From Manduca sexta (Eukaryota; Arthropoda; Insecta; Lepidoptera; Sphingidae): a stretch of 64,000 nucleotides of DNA. The translations under genes were made by a program, and so were the position numbers. This document shows, one piece after another, positions 22,701 through 33,080 of this stretch. Numbering within the stretch: position 1 is the stretch's first letter; the number at the start of each line of letters is the position of its first letter. The notes beneath the pieces are model-generated. The model worked only from the letters and a program-made list of their open reading frames with translations, was not told the origin of the DNA and searched no databases. The stretch is from positions 2,044,600 through 2,108,599 of the forward strand of contig NC_051115.1 of the NCBI RefSeq assembly GCF_014839805.1. The letters run 5' to 3'.

Positions 22701-25700
22701 TTGTTTCTAACATTTGGTTTTAAAAAGAATATTCATGCATTATAACCACCTTAAACATATAAAATTTAGGATTGGTTTAAAGAATTACTTCTAATCCTAT
22801 GTTAAATGCAGATAAGGTTGAAGTTAAAAATTATTTCTGCATATTCATTATGCACGATTATAAGCTATCGACAAAAACATTAACAAAACAACTACAGATT
22901 ACATATTCTTGTACTGATACGAAAGTTCCAAGTTATATCTTTATAATTTAATTAAAAAAAAAAAAAATGTACGATTAATATATAAATAATGTAGTTAAAA
23001 CATACATTTTATTATCCGTCTAAATGAGTATAACATTGTAATAACTTTATTTATATCCAGTCACGTAAAAAACGCAATGTTCATTTTATTGCAGCAAGTT
23101 TTATTATTACCGATCATGGTGAATTTTAAAAACCTATTTTATAAAAAACATATTAATATAAATTATTTTCCATTAATAAATATTAATTTTTGTAACGTCT
23201 CGAAATTCCATGATCCATTACCTGACATCACTGTCAGATGTTTATCAACGCTGCGCGCTGATTGGTCGGAACATTCCCGACATCGAAGCTTCTCGAATCT
23301 AATTGGCCGAACATATAAATACTCCCCGGCGCGGCAAACCAGCAGTATTCGAAACGTCGCGTTCCATATTTGAATTCGTATAAGTCGCCAAATCACGTTC
23401 GAATTTTGAATTCGTATTTCGAATTGGAATTCAAAATGGTCGCGATCGGAATTGATTTGGGGACTACGACGACTTGCGCGGCTGTGTGGAGGGACGGAAG
23501 TGTTGAAATAATACCAAACGAACACGGAAACAGGACGACGCCATCTTACGTTGCGTTTACGGAGACACAAGCGTTAGTAGGTGAGTCAGCATTCCACCAG
23601 GCATCTTTGAACCCTAGAAATACTGTCTTCGCCACTAAACGTCTTATAGGACGGCGGTACGATGACATCGGGGTTCAAATGCACCTCCGCCATTTTCCTT
23701 TCAAAGTCAGCAATGTCAACGGTAAGCCTATAATCTCAGTCGAATACAAAAATCAAGTGAAACAGTTCACTTCGGAGGAAATAAGCAGCTTCATACTTTT
23801 CAGGGTGAAAGAGATAGCGGAATCGTATTTAGGCGTGAAAATTAGCAAGGCAGTGATAACAGTTCCCGCGTATTTCAACGATTCGCAACGGCAAGCGACG
23901 AAGAACGCGGGCGTGATAGCTGGGTTCCAAGTTTTGAGGGTCACGAACGAGCCAACTGCAGCAGCGCTTGCCTACGGCTTGGACAAGAACTTACAAGGTC
24001 AAAATATAATGGTTTACGATCTAGGCGGAGGGACTTTCGACGTCTCAATTCTGAGCATAAAAGATGGCGTGTTCGAAGTGAAAGCTACTGCCGGAAACAC
24101 GAATTTAGGTGGCGAAGATTTTGATAATAGACTTGTAGCTTATTTCATTGAGGATTTTAGAAAGAAGTACAATATAAATATAACCAACCATAAATCTGTG
24201 AGAAGGTTGAAATGTGCTGCGGAGAGGACGAAAAAGTTTTTGACATCGGCATCAGAGGCTTCAGTTTTAGTCGACTCGGTTTACGACGGAATAGATTATA
24301 CTGGAAAGATCTCTAGAACTCTATTCGAAGAGTTGTGCTCTGATCTTTTTAATGACACGCTTAAGCCTATACAGCAAGCGCTGACTGACGCTAGACTGGG
24401 CAAAAGTGATATAAACAAAGTCATTCTTGTAGGAGGAAGTACCAGGATCCCAAAAGTGCAGAGGATGTTATACGACCTCTTTGAAGGGAGAGTGACGGCG
24501 TCTTTAAATCCTGATGAAGCAGTAGCACACGGCGCCGCAATCCAGGCAGCAATACTTAGTGGTGAACGACATGAGAAAATACAAGACTTACTTCTAATAG
24601 ACGTCGTGCCTTTGTCGCTAGGCGTTGAGACATCCAGAGGCGTTATGTATAAAATAGTAGAGCGGAACACGTCTATTCCATGTCGGTTAACTAAAGACTT
24701 AACGACTTTAGACGACTATCAAAACACAATGACAATAGAAATCTTTGAAGGCGAAAGAAGTTTGACCAAAGACAATAATTTGCTTGGAGTTTTTGATCTA
24801 AGAGGCATACCACCTGCTCCAAGGGGAGTCGCCAAAGTTGACATTACTTTTGATATAGACGCCAATGGTATTCTCAGTGTCACAGCGGAAGATCGAAGTA
24901 CGGGCCATAAAAATGGTATTATAATAAAAAATGAGAATAGATTGAGTCAGCAAGAGATCGGGAAGATGATAGCAGATGCTGAACTCTTTAGAGAAGAAGA
25001 TAGAGAGAACAAAAGAAAATTAGAGTCTAGAAATCAGTTGGAAACCTATATATTCAACATAAAGAATACAGTCAAAGAAAACAAAGGAAACCTAACCGAA
25101 GAAGATGCTGTCTTCATGGAGAAAGAAAGCCAGCTAGCTATGGCATGGCTAGACGATAACCCTGACTGCTTAAGGGAAGAGTTTGAAAGGAAATTGACAG
25201 AGCTCATGCGCCGCTGGTCTGTAATAATGAAAAAGTTATCTGATATGTTGAAACACCGCGCTAAGAGGCAGAGAAGTGAGACATATCAGAAAGAAATTAA
25301 TGAGCATGGGGCAACTACAATCGAAGAGGTGCATGAACATGAATTTGAGGCTACTATTTAAGTTATTAAGACCTCCACGAAAATGACATACTCTAATGTA
25401 TAAGTCTAGAGGATGTAATTTTCAAAAGGCCATCGTCTTTTTAAAACGATAATTTAATTTTGGACAACTTTTTAGAAATTATTGCTTTTAAATATGAAAT
25501 TCAAAAGGCCGTTTAAAAAGGAATTGGTAAATTCTTCAGAAATTATTGATTTTGAAGATGAAATTTATGGATGTGGTCAATTTGAATCAGTTTTTATTTA
25601 GATATAAGTTCGAATGTTCTAAAAATGGCTTCGATATTTTTGTGAATATCTTGGTGATTTTAATACTTTTTTGTGTTTAGGTAAGTTTTTAATATTTGTC

Positions 25701-28700
25701 TTGTTTTTCTATGCTTATTTCGTAAATAAGGGTCTGTTTCATGTCTTGATAATTTGTATTCTCACTACAAGCTAAAATAATGGAGTCCATACTGTTATGA
25801 AAAGATCAATAAAGTGAAAAAATCTATGCTATTTATATTCTAAATGTTCTACTTTCTAAAGTAAATCAAAAATGTTTAAAATGTAAATTTTTCAATGGCG
25901 GACATATTGAATCTATTTCAATTATAAAAACATTATGACAAACATTATTGGAATGAAATGTGTTGGGTTCCAATTAGATTCATCCTTTGCAAGAAATGGA
26001 ATAGGCCCTAGTTCTTTCTTGGCATTATATTAGTTTAGTTTATGTTGTTTTTAATTATATGGTGGTAGGATGTATTTTACATTCGTCCGGATAGCGACCG
26101 CCGTACACAAGGTGTTAAAACCCGCCATAGTGGCACACGTGTGTCGCGTTCCGGGATCAGCCTGTGTATATCCAGTTCCAACAGGCATAATGGTTTCGAC
26201 TGAGGGGTAATGATCTCTCGTCAGTCGACATTCTATTGGATCCCACTACACTTACCAATTACCATTAGTGGGATCATTTTGCCGTTCTCGTATTAAAAAA
26301 AAAATATAATCACAATGATTGTAACTTTGCTTTTTTTGTATTACATGTATTTTTATTTATTTTTCTGCTTTTAGCTGAATGCATTCAGACGTCACCTAAC
26401 TTTAATGGTCGTTAGAATGTTTTTGTAATTCTATTATTTTTATAACCAGCGATTATTCTTAATATAAAAAAACACTGACTTATTGGAGAAAAAAATAATA
26501 AAAAAATGGCTAATTAATATTAAAATTAATGACCCAGAGAGAGAGAGAGAAATAAAAATAATGACATCTCTGAGTGTCACAGTAAGTCAAACAGCTAGTA
26601 ATCAAAGAGTTCTAAGATTATATAGAGCATACATTGGGAAGATTGTCATACAAATATATTGCGCTTATGTGATGGTTAGTCAATCTACCGTAAAATAGCA
26701 AAACACCAATGTTGAATGTGTCCATATAAGAAAACTATGTAATAACATATAAATATAATAAAGAACCATCTAAACTTTTTGGACTAAACTGCATTTTATA
26801 TCTTGGTAATAAGTTTTATAATAACAAAAAAATTTAAACTGATTTTAACATTTTATACACTTTTAATAATGAAGTAATATTTCTTTTTCAGATTTAATTT
26901 TCTAGAATGTTCCACCGATATCTTGATGGTTCCGGAATGTTCAAAGTTGATTGCGGACCAGGAAAAGTCGTTACGCATATTTATGGCAGTATGACTCGCA
27001 GAATAATCTTTGATTAATATTTAATGCTAAATGGCACAAACCCAAAAAAATTAAACAAATACAAAATCTAGGTAATTTGTAGAAGATATAACTGCACGTG
27101 CATTTAGTTAGTATTCCTTTGCCTATTAATAATATTATTTGCTTTTAGATTTTTTAAAAATGTCAACAAGGTATTAAATTAAAGTAAAATTTAGTAATTA
27201 TTTTTTTATTAACAAACTGCCTAAGCAACAAAAACTGCCATAAAAAGCATGAAAGAATGGCTTATTATCTGCCTCTTTTTTTACTCATGTTGATATTTTT
27301 ATAGTGTTAATAATTTGCCGCCATTTTTATTCCCGCCTTTGTAATAGGGCTGTGTAATGCGTTAATAAGCTAAAAGATATGTCGTAATTTTTTTATAATT
27401 AGAAGGCTAGGTTTTAATAATATTTGTTTTATTACATTTTGTACATACCTCATGTTATTTTTATTTTAAAGACAAAATATTAAACGGTCCTTTATACTTT
27501 GTGTTTTATTTAAAACCTTTTCAACTTAATTACCAGTTGTTCCTGACATTAGTGCCAAGAGTGAAAAAAAGTAAATATAAAGCTGAAGAGTTTGTTTGGT
27601 CGCACTAATCACAGGAACTACTGGTTGGAATTAAATAAATCTTTTAGTATTAGTGTTATGCAGTTATTGAAGCTGCGATAGCCTAGCTAGTTGTGGAACG
27701 AACTGTTGAGACGAATGTCCGCAGGTTCAAATCCCAAGGGCACACATCTCTGACTTTTCTAAAAAATTATGTGTGTATTCTTTGTGAATTATCGCTTGTT
27801 TTAACGGTGAAGGAAAACATCGTGAGGAAACCTGCATACCTGAGAAATTCTCTATAGGGAATTTTTCGAGGGTGTGTGAAGTCTACCAATCCGCACTAGG
27901 CCAGCGTGGTGGACTAAGGCCTAATCCCTCTCAGTAGTAGAGGAGGCCCGTGCTCAGCAGTGGGCAAGTATATAATATAGGGCTGATATTATTATTATTT
28001 AGTATTAGTTAGTGTTAGATAGACTCTTTATCGAGGAAGGCTATATAAAACACTATGACCAATAGGAGCGGAGCGTCAATGAAAAATGTTGCTAAAGCGG
28101 GGGAAAAATATTCTTTTTGAGGGCTTTTGCGTGCGCTGGGTAAACAGTTAGTTACGCAATAATCCTGTATGACAGAATTGTTTCTCTCAAAAAGTACTAA
28201 GCATTTACTATAAAACAGTCCCCCGCCGCATATGTCTGTCTGTCTAAACGCCATAAACTCTAAAACTATCCAACGGATTTAGATGAATTTTGGTATGAAG
28301 ATAGTTAAAGACCCTGGGAAGGATACAGGCTACTTTCTATCCCTCTCTCTTTGGTTGTATTTTGTAATTTGCATTTTAAATAAAATAGATAAAATACATT
28401 TTATGTTTTACATTTCAGATTCACGACTTGAAAATATTTTGTATTTCGTATTTCAAATACAAAGTAGTATTTTGTGTTTTAATTAATGTATTTTGCCCAG
28501 CCCTGTCTAACCATCGTTCATTCGCTCATCAAATTGATTTTACACCATCTGCTGAAGTTATGAATCAATGCTAAAATTGGCATGTAACTTCTAAGTATGT
28601 ATTACCGGCACGCAGCCAAAATGTTATTAAAATATGGAAATATGGACGTCACCTATATTTATTTATTAATACCACTACAACTCTAAGCCAGGATCAGCAG

Positions 28701-31600
28701 TGGCATTATATGACACCGAGCGGTAAAGCTCGCCAAGTCTCACACTAATGTCGTTATCCCGCAACGAAATCAAATAGAAAATTTAATAAAATGAGAATAA
28801 ATATATCTCGCACCCTTAGAACTAAGGTGACCAAACTCCAAAAACACGATGTGGGAAACGTATAAAAAATATTTGAAAACAATATAGAAGTCAGTGAATT
28901 GGGCGGTCGTCGAAAGTGAGAATCCCCGTTTCTATTAAGTATATAATTTTGTCCTTTTCTTGTCATTGGTTTATAGAGCATGCTTTGGATGGTCGTTTTT
29001 TTAACAAAATCAGAAAATATTTAAATTTTGAGTTCAGTCACTTTAGTTCTAAGGGTGGAAAAAAACACTTTTTTCAATTATCTACTTTTAGTATTTACTA
29101 ATTGTCGTGTCGCGAAATAAAAGGCTTTTTATTTTATTTAGTTCTAAGGGTGCGATTAATATATAAATACATCAAAATATTGGAAAAAATATTGGAGTGT
29201 ATATAATATTACACTCCAATATTTTTTCTAAAGACGCCTATGTACCCTCCACCATATCCTCTTGCAGAATTTCGGCAGCATCGAGCTCTTTCGCGGTGGA
29301 CAACACCGCCAGCACGCGGCCATGATGGCCATGGCGATGTTAGGCTTCTACTTCGAAGTGGCGCGCCACGACCGCGACAAACACATCAGGGTTCACATGA
29401 GGCATGTCAGGGCTGGTACGTCGTTTCTTTATTAACCATCTCTTTAGTTCAGGCCTTAGTTACCATTCTGCTTGTGGTAGGATGTATTTTATATCCGCCC
29501 GGATAGCGACCGTAAACAAGGTGTTAAATCCCGTCATAGTGGCCCATGTGAGTGTGATCCGGGATCTGCATGTGTAATCCGGTTCCAACAGACATAATTG
29601 TGTCGACTGTCGGGTAATCATCTCTCTAAAGCGGGGAAAATTTATTGCCTTCTTCATGACAGTATAAATACCATTAGAATCATTAAATTACATCGATATA
29701 TATATGTACTACGTACTTGATCGGACGTTCCGTACACTCATTGTGTTTAACTGTACTGTACTGCAATCCGTACACCTGACTGAAGAGTCAGGTGTACGGA
29801 TTGCAGTACGGTTGAGTCATACTACTATGATTTCAACGTTGACAGCGTGTGGTTATGTACGGAGTGACGCTCATAATATAAGAACTCGAGTCTAAGTATA
29901 AAACGTGGATGTGAATAAAAAATATTAGTCAAATAAGTAAAATTATTTGTTGTTCAAGTGAATAAATAGGTTATAATAGTGACGTTTTGGTCGCCATTTT
30001 AGTTCAGATTATGAACAAATAGTTTATATGGACGTTCGTGTCTATAGAATATACGTCAATGTTAAATTACTATACCTATTACAGACAAACTTCACCATTT
30101 TGAGAAAATACGGGAAGATGCCACTTTCCCTCTTCCCTACGACTACCAAAGCGCTACTCATCCAGCGTGGCAGTATTGGCGGAAAATTGGCAAGACTGGC
30201 ATATCTTCTGTGGCTACTTATAAAGAACAGGTAATATGCCAGGTGGAGGCCACGTACAGGCAAGAGGAATGTCGGACGGCCGCCTACAAGGTGGACGGAC
30301 GACCTGGCTAAGGTCGCAGGAAGTCGCTGGATGCAGGCCGCTTCCAACAGGTCGACGTGGAGATCCTTGGGGGAGGCCTATGTTCAGCAGTGGACTTCCT
30401 GTGGCTGATATGATGAGTATGCCAGGGCCGTAGCTGGACTTGAATTTGAGATAGGGCAGCTGTGGTTACAGCTAGGGCGGAAGTATAAATGTTACTAGAT
30501 TTGATCTGATCAACCGATTTGTGGCTTTCTTGACTTGTGAACATGAGTATATTTATCACTATTTATTTATATATTTTTTTATATATCTTTAAATCACAAA
30601 GGGGGTTATTCCACCCATCAATAGGTATCAACTTTTTCTAACCAACTTCCAAATCGTGAAATAAAAAACCCGCTGTTCCATATATTTTTGAGTAGTTATG
30701 TAAAATTTATTTGATTAAGGTAGGGAATTAGTATTTTAAGGTAGTGTATTGCCCCACAATGCCTCCCCGGCTCTGTAATATGCATAGGCGGGAGAGGGGT
30801 GCAAATACACGGACACCTCCTGCCTAGAAATAAATCACAAAAAATATAAGTCACTGAATAAAGCAACAATGGAAACCATTGACCATAGGTATTATGATAA
30901 AGCATTTTAAAATGCGTGATACGAATTTGAAAATAATAAATTATGTTGCATAGTGCGTGATGCAGATGTACCTCCCTAAAACTCATCTTGGCGGCGGCCA
31001 TGGTAAAATGCTATTAGCTTATGATCAATATATCACCCCTGTATATTGTCCCACTGCTGGGCCTCCTCTACTACTAAGGGATTAGGCTAAGGCCTAATGA
31101 ATGATATAATAACTAACTATACTGTTTTTCATTAAACTTTAATGTCTTTAATTCCATGAATATTTCCGCCGTAACCCATGCGCTGTAAACGTATGGAACG
31201 GATGCTCCAAGCTGTTTCCTTGGCTTTGTTTCTAATGTTCTCTATAAATCATGTTTGCCTTTGCTCGCACTTCGTCCGCGTAAAGGAGTTCTCGTGGATA
31301 AAAGTCCCGCTATATATTTTCCCGGGATACCGTATAACCTTCCTAGGGTCTTAAACTATATCCATACCAAATTTCATCATCATCGTTCAGAAGATTTTGA
31401 GAAAATCAATAACATACAGACAGAAAACTTTGTTTTATAGTATGTATACATTTGCTTCTCTTTTACAGGACCCAGATGGTTCAGTAATGAAGTCCTTAGG
31501 ACAAAACGAGGAACTTCTCTCCGATCTAGACATTTTGAAAATCAACAGCGTCTACGGCATTAAATGTTTTAAAAATAAATCGGATAATAAAGATGTTTAA
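19708..31600 (+). CDS. Catalytically dead astacin-like protein (pseudo-protease, astacin 2), seven 3' exons; 5' end not found
   Basis: Exons 19708-19842, 20481-20632, 21782-21951, 29268-29415, 30085-30230 and 31469-31600 join in phase across GT-AG borders, giving about 293 residues; an upstream exon with start codon and signal peptide must exist but was not found. The order follows an M12A (astacin) protein: charged propeptide-like segment, domain start ([16 protein letters not shown]), [27 protein letters not shown], active-site exon, Met-turn exon, end with [16 protein letters not shown]. Where the family has HExxHxxGFxHE, this protein reads [12 protein letters not shown]: all three zinc-binding His and the catalytic Glu are gone, while GFY and the following RHDRD remain. 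The Met-turn SVMHY reads SATHP. The two Cys of the first astacin disulfide remain (KTC and IKC); the two of the second are absent. Splice sites and frame are intact, so it is probably expressed as a non-enzymatic protein. HSP70 lies in its 21952-29267 intron. Confidence 0.85.
20328..20436 (-). mobile_element. SINE family A, truncated
   Basis: Tail half only, with 'ataataatatcagccctgt' and 'tagtgcggattggtagac'. It ends about 45 bases before the exon at 20481. Confidence 0.72.
20639..21335 (-). mobile_element. Helitron-like element, split by MITE family 1
   Basis: On the minus strand the element ends in a CTAG at 20640-20643, only about 8 bases after the donor of the exon ending at 20632. It is interrupted at 20805-21198 and resumes with 'aaaaatccgttcagtagatt' sequence. 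Confidence 0.6.
20805..21198 (+). mobile_element. MITE family 1, copy 3, nested
   Basis: It begins AATAGGGGACCGTCC and ends GAGTCCGGTCCCCTATT. It interrupts a Helitron-like element in the astacin 2 intron. Confidence 0.88.
21590..21775 (-). repeat. Helitron- or LINE-derived repeat before the third astacin 2 exon
   Basis: It contains 'ccaaatctgttcagcagttt' and 'cctacacctttggagataaa', blocks shared with other elements in the window (for example 49235-49465). Confidence 0.5.
21960..23195. other. Intron sequence upstream of HSP70
   Basis: AT-rich intron DNA. No coding signal is seen before the HSP70 promoter. Confidence 0.4.
23258..23321 (+). promoter_or_regulatory. Heat-shock promoter: two HSEs, two inverted CCAAT boxes, TATA box
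   Basis: A heat-shock element GAAGCTTCTCGAA (23285-23297) has three perfect alternating units. A second, GAACATTCCCGA, starts at 23269. Inverted CCAAT motifs (ATTGG) occur near 23261 and 23302. TATAAATA is at 23314-23321, about 115 bases before the start codon. This is the standard layout of an inducible insect hsp70 promoter. Confidence 0.88.
23436..25361 (+). CDS. Intronless HSP70-family chaperone without the C-terminal EEVD
   Basis: The start is the ATG at 23436 ([18 protein letters not shown]). An in-frame ATG at 23370 adds 22 residues unlike any HSP70 N-terminus and is rejected. The 641-residue protein has an ATPase domain with the three family signatures (IDLGTT at 6-11, [13 protein letters not shown] at 193-205, [14 protein letters not shown] at 329-342), then a substrate-binding domain (about 385-500) and a helical lid. 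It binds exposed hydrophobic peptides using ATP. Typical cytosolic HSP70 ends in a Gly-rich tail and EEVD, which recruits TPR cochaperones. This one instead ends HEFEATI after a charged tail. There is no signal peptide or KDEL, so a cytosolic or nuclear site is likely. A heat-shock promoter lies just upstream and AATAAA at 25808. The gene sits in the same orientation inside a 7.3-kb intron of the astacin-like gene. Confidence 0.95.
   Translation: MVAIGIDLGTTTTCAAVWRDGSVEIIPNEHGNRTTPSYVAFTETQALVGESAFHQASLNPRNTVFATKRLIGRRYDDIGVQMHLRHFPFKVSNVNGKPIISVEYKNQVKQFTSEEISSFILFRVKEIAESYLGVKISKAVITVPAYFNDSQRQATKNAGVIAGFQVLRVTNEPTAAALAYGLDKNLQGQNIMVYDLGGGTFDVSILSIKDGVFEVKATAGNTNLGGEDFDNRLVAYFIEDFRKKYNINITNHKSVRRLKCAAERTKKFLTSASEASVLVDSVYDGIDYTGKISRTLFEELCSDLFNDTLKPIQQALTDARLGKSDINKVILVGGSTRIPKVQRMLYDLFEGRVTASLNPDEAVAHGAAIQAAILSGERHEKIQDLLLIDVVPLSLGVETSRGVMYKIVERNTSIPCRLTKDLTTLDDYQNTMTIEIFEGERSLTKDNNLLGVFDLRGIPPAPRGVAKVDITFDIDANGILSVTAEDRSTGHKNGIIIKNENRLSQQEIGKMIADAELFREEDRENKRKLESRNQLETYIFNIKNTVKENKGNLTEEDAVFMEKESQLAMAWLDDNPDCLREEFERKLTELMRRWSVIMKKLSDMLKHRAKRQRSETYQKEINEHGATTIEEVHEHEFEATI
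25808..25813 (+). terminator. Candidate poly(A) signal of HSP70
   Basis: AATAAA about 450 bases after the stop. The sequence between is AT-rich and non-coding. Confidence 0.5.
26065..26300 (+). repeat. Repeat family D
   Basis: It starts 'ggtggtaggatgtatttta' and includes 'aaggtgttaaaacccgcc', 'gtgtatatccagttccaa' and 'cgtcagtcgacattctattg'. Confidence 0.82.
26301..27665. other. Astacin 2 intron, no feature seen
   Basis: AT-rich DNA with no supportable coding stretch. An (AG)n run lies near 26538. Confidence 0.4.
27670..27998 (+). mobile_element. SINE family A, full length
   Basis: Sense copy. The head 'gcgatagcctagctagttg' resembles a tRNA A box and 'gcaggttcaaatcccaa' a B box. The tail reads 'agggctgatattattatt'. 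Confidence 0.88.
28015..28345 (+). mobile_element. Helitron-like fragment
   Basis: It shares 'accaataggagcggagcgtc', 'ccaacggattt' and 'accctgggaaggat' with the copy at 55195-55562. The CTAG end is missing. Confidence 0.55.
28811..29057. mobile_element. MITE with TIR CACCCTTAGAACTAA
   Basis: The left end CACCCTTAGAACTAAGGTGA pairs with the right end TCACTTTAGTTCTAAGGGTG. Related end sequence recurs at 29140-29155 and near 60640 and 60910. Confidence 0.72.
29183..29228. repeat. 19-bp perfect hairpin just before an astacin 2 exon
   Basis: Arms 29183-29201 and 29210-29228 with an 8-base loop, ending 39 bases before the exon at 29268. Confidence 0.9.
29468..29665 (+). repeat. Repeat family D
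   Basis: It contains 'gtggtaggatgtattttata', 'aaggtgttaaatcccg' and 'acataattgtgtcgactg'. It starts about 50 bases after the exon ending at 29415. Confidence 0.78.
29758..29809. repeat. 24-bp perfect palindrome, 4-base loop
   Basis: Arms 29758-29781 and 29786-29809 are exact inverted copies around GAAG. It is in the intron between the two astacin 2 exons carrying the degenerate active site and Met-turn. Confidence 0.92.
29835..30062 (+). repeat. Interspersed repeat family E, copy 2
   Basis: Near-complete match to 11516-11712, extended to 'tagaatatacgtcaatg'. It ends 23 bases before the exon at 30085. Confidence 0.78.
30236..30420 (+). mobile_element. 3' end of a LINE reverse transcriptase
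   Basis: Translates as [20 protein letters not shown] and then [16 protein letters not shown] before a stop, a C-terminus very common in lepidopteran endonuclease-reverse transcriptase copies. It starts 6 bases after the donor of the exon ending at 30230. A decayed piece of the same end is at 38145-38220. Confidence 0.85.
31023..31100 (-). mobile_element. SINE family A, truncated
   Basis: Tail segment only, with 'atatatcacccctgtatatt' and 'gcctcctctactactaaggg'. Confidence 0.65.
31245..31445 (-). repeat. Helitron-like fragment before the last astacin 2 exon
   Basis: It contains 'tttgctcgcacttcgtccgc', 'ccataccaaatttcatc' and 'acatacagacagaaaacttt', the usual blocks in reverse order. It ends about 25 bases before the exon at 31469. 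Confidence 0.55.
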
Positions 31601-31604
31601 TAAA
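31599..31604 (+). terminator. Poly(A) signal overlapping the astacin 2 stop codon
   Basis: The stop TAA (31598-31600) runs into AATAAA as TAATAAA. Confidence 0.6.
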
Positions 31605-31809
31605 ACAACGTGCTTTTATTTTAACCGATTTGTAAAAAATGAGCTACTGGGTTGCGATGGTAGGTTAACACCAGTTTGGTCTATATCTATCTATCTCCAA
31701 AGGGGTATGCAGAGAGGCCACTAAGGCACCACCTTTTCGCGTCAGTCCACACTTTCTGAACACCAGTCCGCTTGCCATAAGGTGAAGTCGAAGCACATTC
31801 CTTTACCCA

Positions 31810-32285
31810 TTGACATATACGTACGTAAACTATTTGTTCAAAATCTGAACTAAAATGGCAACCAATGCACTGTTATAATAACCTATTCATTCAGTTGAAC
31901 AACAAATAATTATATAATAATATCAGCCCTGTATTATATACTTGCCCACTGTTGATCACGGGCCTCCTCTACTACTGGGAGGGATTAGACCTTAGTCCAC
32001 CACGCTAGCCTAGTGCGGATTGGTAGACTTCACACACCTTCGAAATTCCTATAGAGAACTTCTCAGGTATGCAGGTTTCCTCACGATTTTTTCCTTCACC
32101 GTTAAAGCGAACGATAATTCACAAAGAATACACACAACAAAGCAAGCTTTTACAAATAATTATACTTACTGACTAATATTTTTTATTCAAATCACTGACT
32201 AATATTTTTTATTTACACTTAGTCTCGAGTTCTTATATCATGAGCGCCACTCAGTACATAACCACAAGCTGTCAATATTAACCAT
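31810..32285 (-). repeat. Repeat family E copy 3, split by SINE A
   Basis: The minus-oriented E copy covers 31810-31914 and 32165-32285. The second part has a local duplication of 'actgactaatattttttatt'. Confidence 0.72.
31915..32151 (-). mobile_element. SINE family A, 5'-truncated, with 13-bp target site duplication
   Basis: The body is flanked by identical 13-mers acaaataattata at 31902-31914 and 32152-32164. This fixes the insertion borders inside repeat E and confirms target-primed retrotransposition. Confidence 0.92.
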
Positions 32286-32584
32286 ACTAAAGTCAGTTTT
32301 GCAGTGATTGCAGTTTAATTTAGTTGAAAACTGATGTTCGGCACACCAAATCTAGTACGTGGTACATATAGATCGATGCTTGTACCCGTATAAAAAAAAA
32401 GACTAAAATATACCAATTAAATGTATTACTAAAACTATGCTAAATTAATGCTGCTTGATTTTCTTAGTAAGACTGATGTCACTTTTTGTAATTATATCGT
32501 AGATGCTGATATCTTCGGGATATCTCCTTTTCTGGATGACACATTTCTCCATGCTTATCATCACGCTGACGGCTGGAATAAAAC

Positions 32585-32740
32585 AAACAAACACATCACG
32601 CATTTATCCCCGAAGAGGTATGCAGAGGCGCAACCAGGGCACCCATTTTTCGCCAAGTGCGTTCCGTCTCATGATAGTGGACGAACCTATCGCCATATTG
32701 GGCACAAATGACTTCGTGCTGATACGGAGCAGAAAAAGTG
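32585..32740 (-). mobile_element. SINE family B, truncated
   Basis: It begins 'acacatcacgcatttatccc' and includes 'tgcagaggcgcaaccagggc' and 'cctatcgccatattgggcac'. Confidence 0.78.
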
Positions 32741-32864
32741 AGTAACTAGCAGAGAAGAGAGAGAAGCAGCGAAGTAAATAACTAAATATCATTTGACGGC
32801 TGTATTGAGGTTGTCTAAAAATTTAGTTCGAATATCAAAGCTGTTGCAGAGTAAGAGTACTTGT

Positions 32865-33080
32865 GTCGCGTTCCGGGATCAGCCTGTGTATACCCGGTTC
32901 TAACAGACATAATTGTGTTGATTGTCGAGGTTTAATCATGTTTCGTTAGTCGACATTCTATTAAAATAAATAAAAGTTAAGGTATATAAGAATATCTAAT
33001 TATTACTTAAAAATGATGTCGCTTATTGGACCCCATTCCACTTAACACCAGCTGCAGAGGAGTCACTTTGCCGTTAATAA
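32865..33080 (+). repeat. Repeat family D with a 65-base insertion
   Basis: The D copy is interrupted after 'tcgacattctatt' and resumes at 'ggaccccattccacttaaca' near 33028. Confidence 0.68.

Noticed and set aside
23370..23435. Upstream in-frame ATG giving HSP70 22 extra residues
   Set aside because: HSP70s start right before the IDLGTT motif; the extra peptide resembles nothing in the family and the ATG at 23436 has the expected context.
23163..23570. A 135-codon minus-strand frame across the HSP70 promoter
   Set aside because: It is antisense to the HSE/TATA region and start codon and has no recognisable domain.
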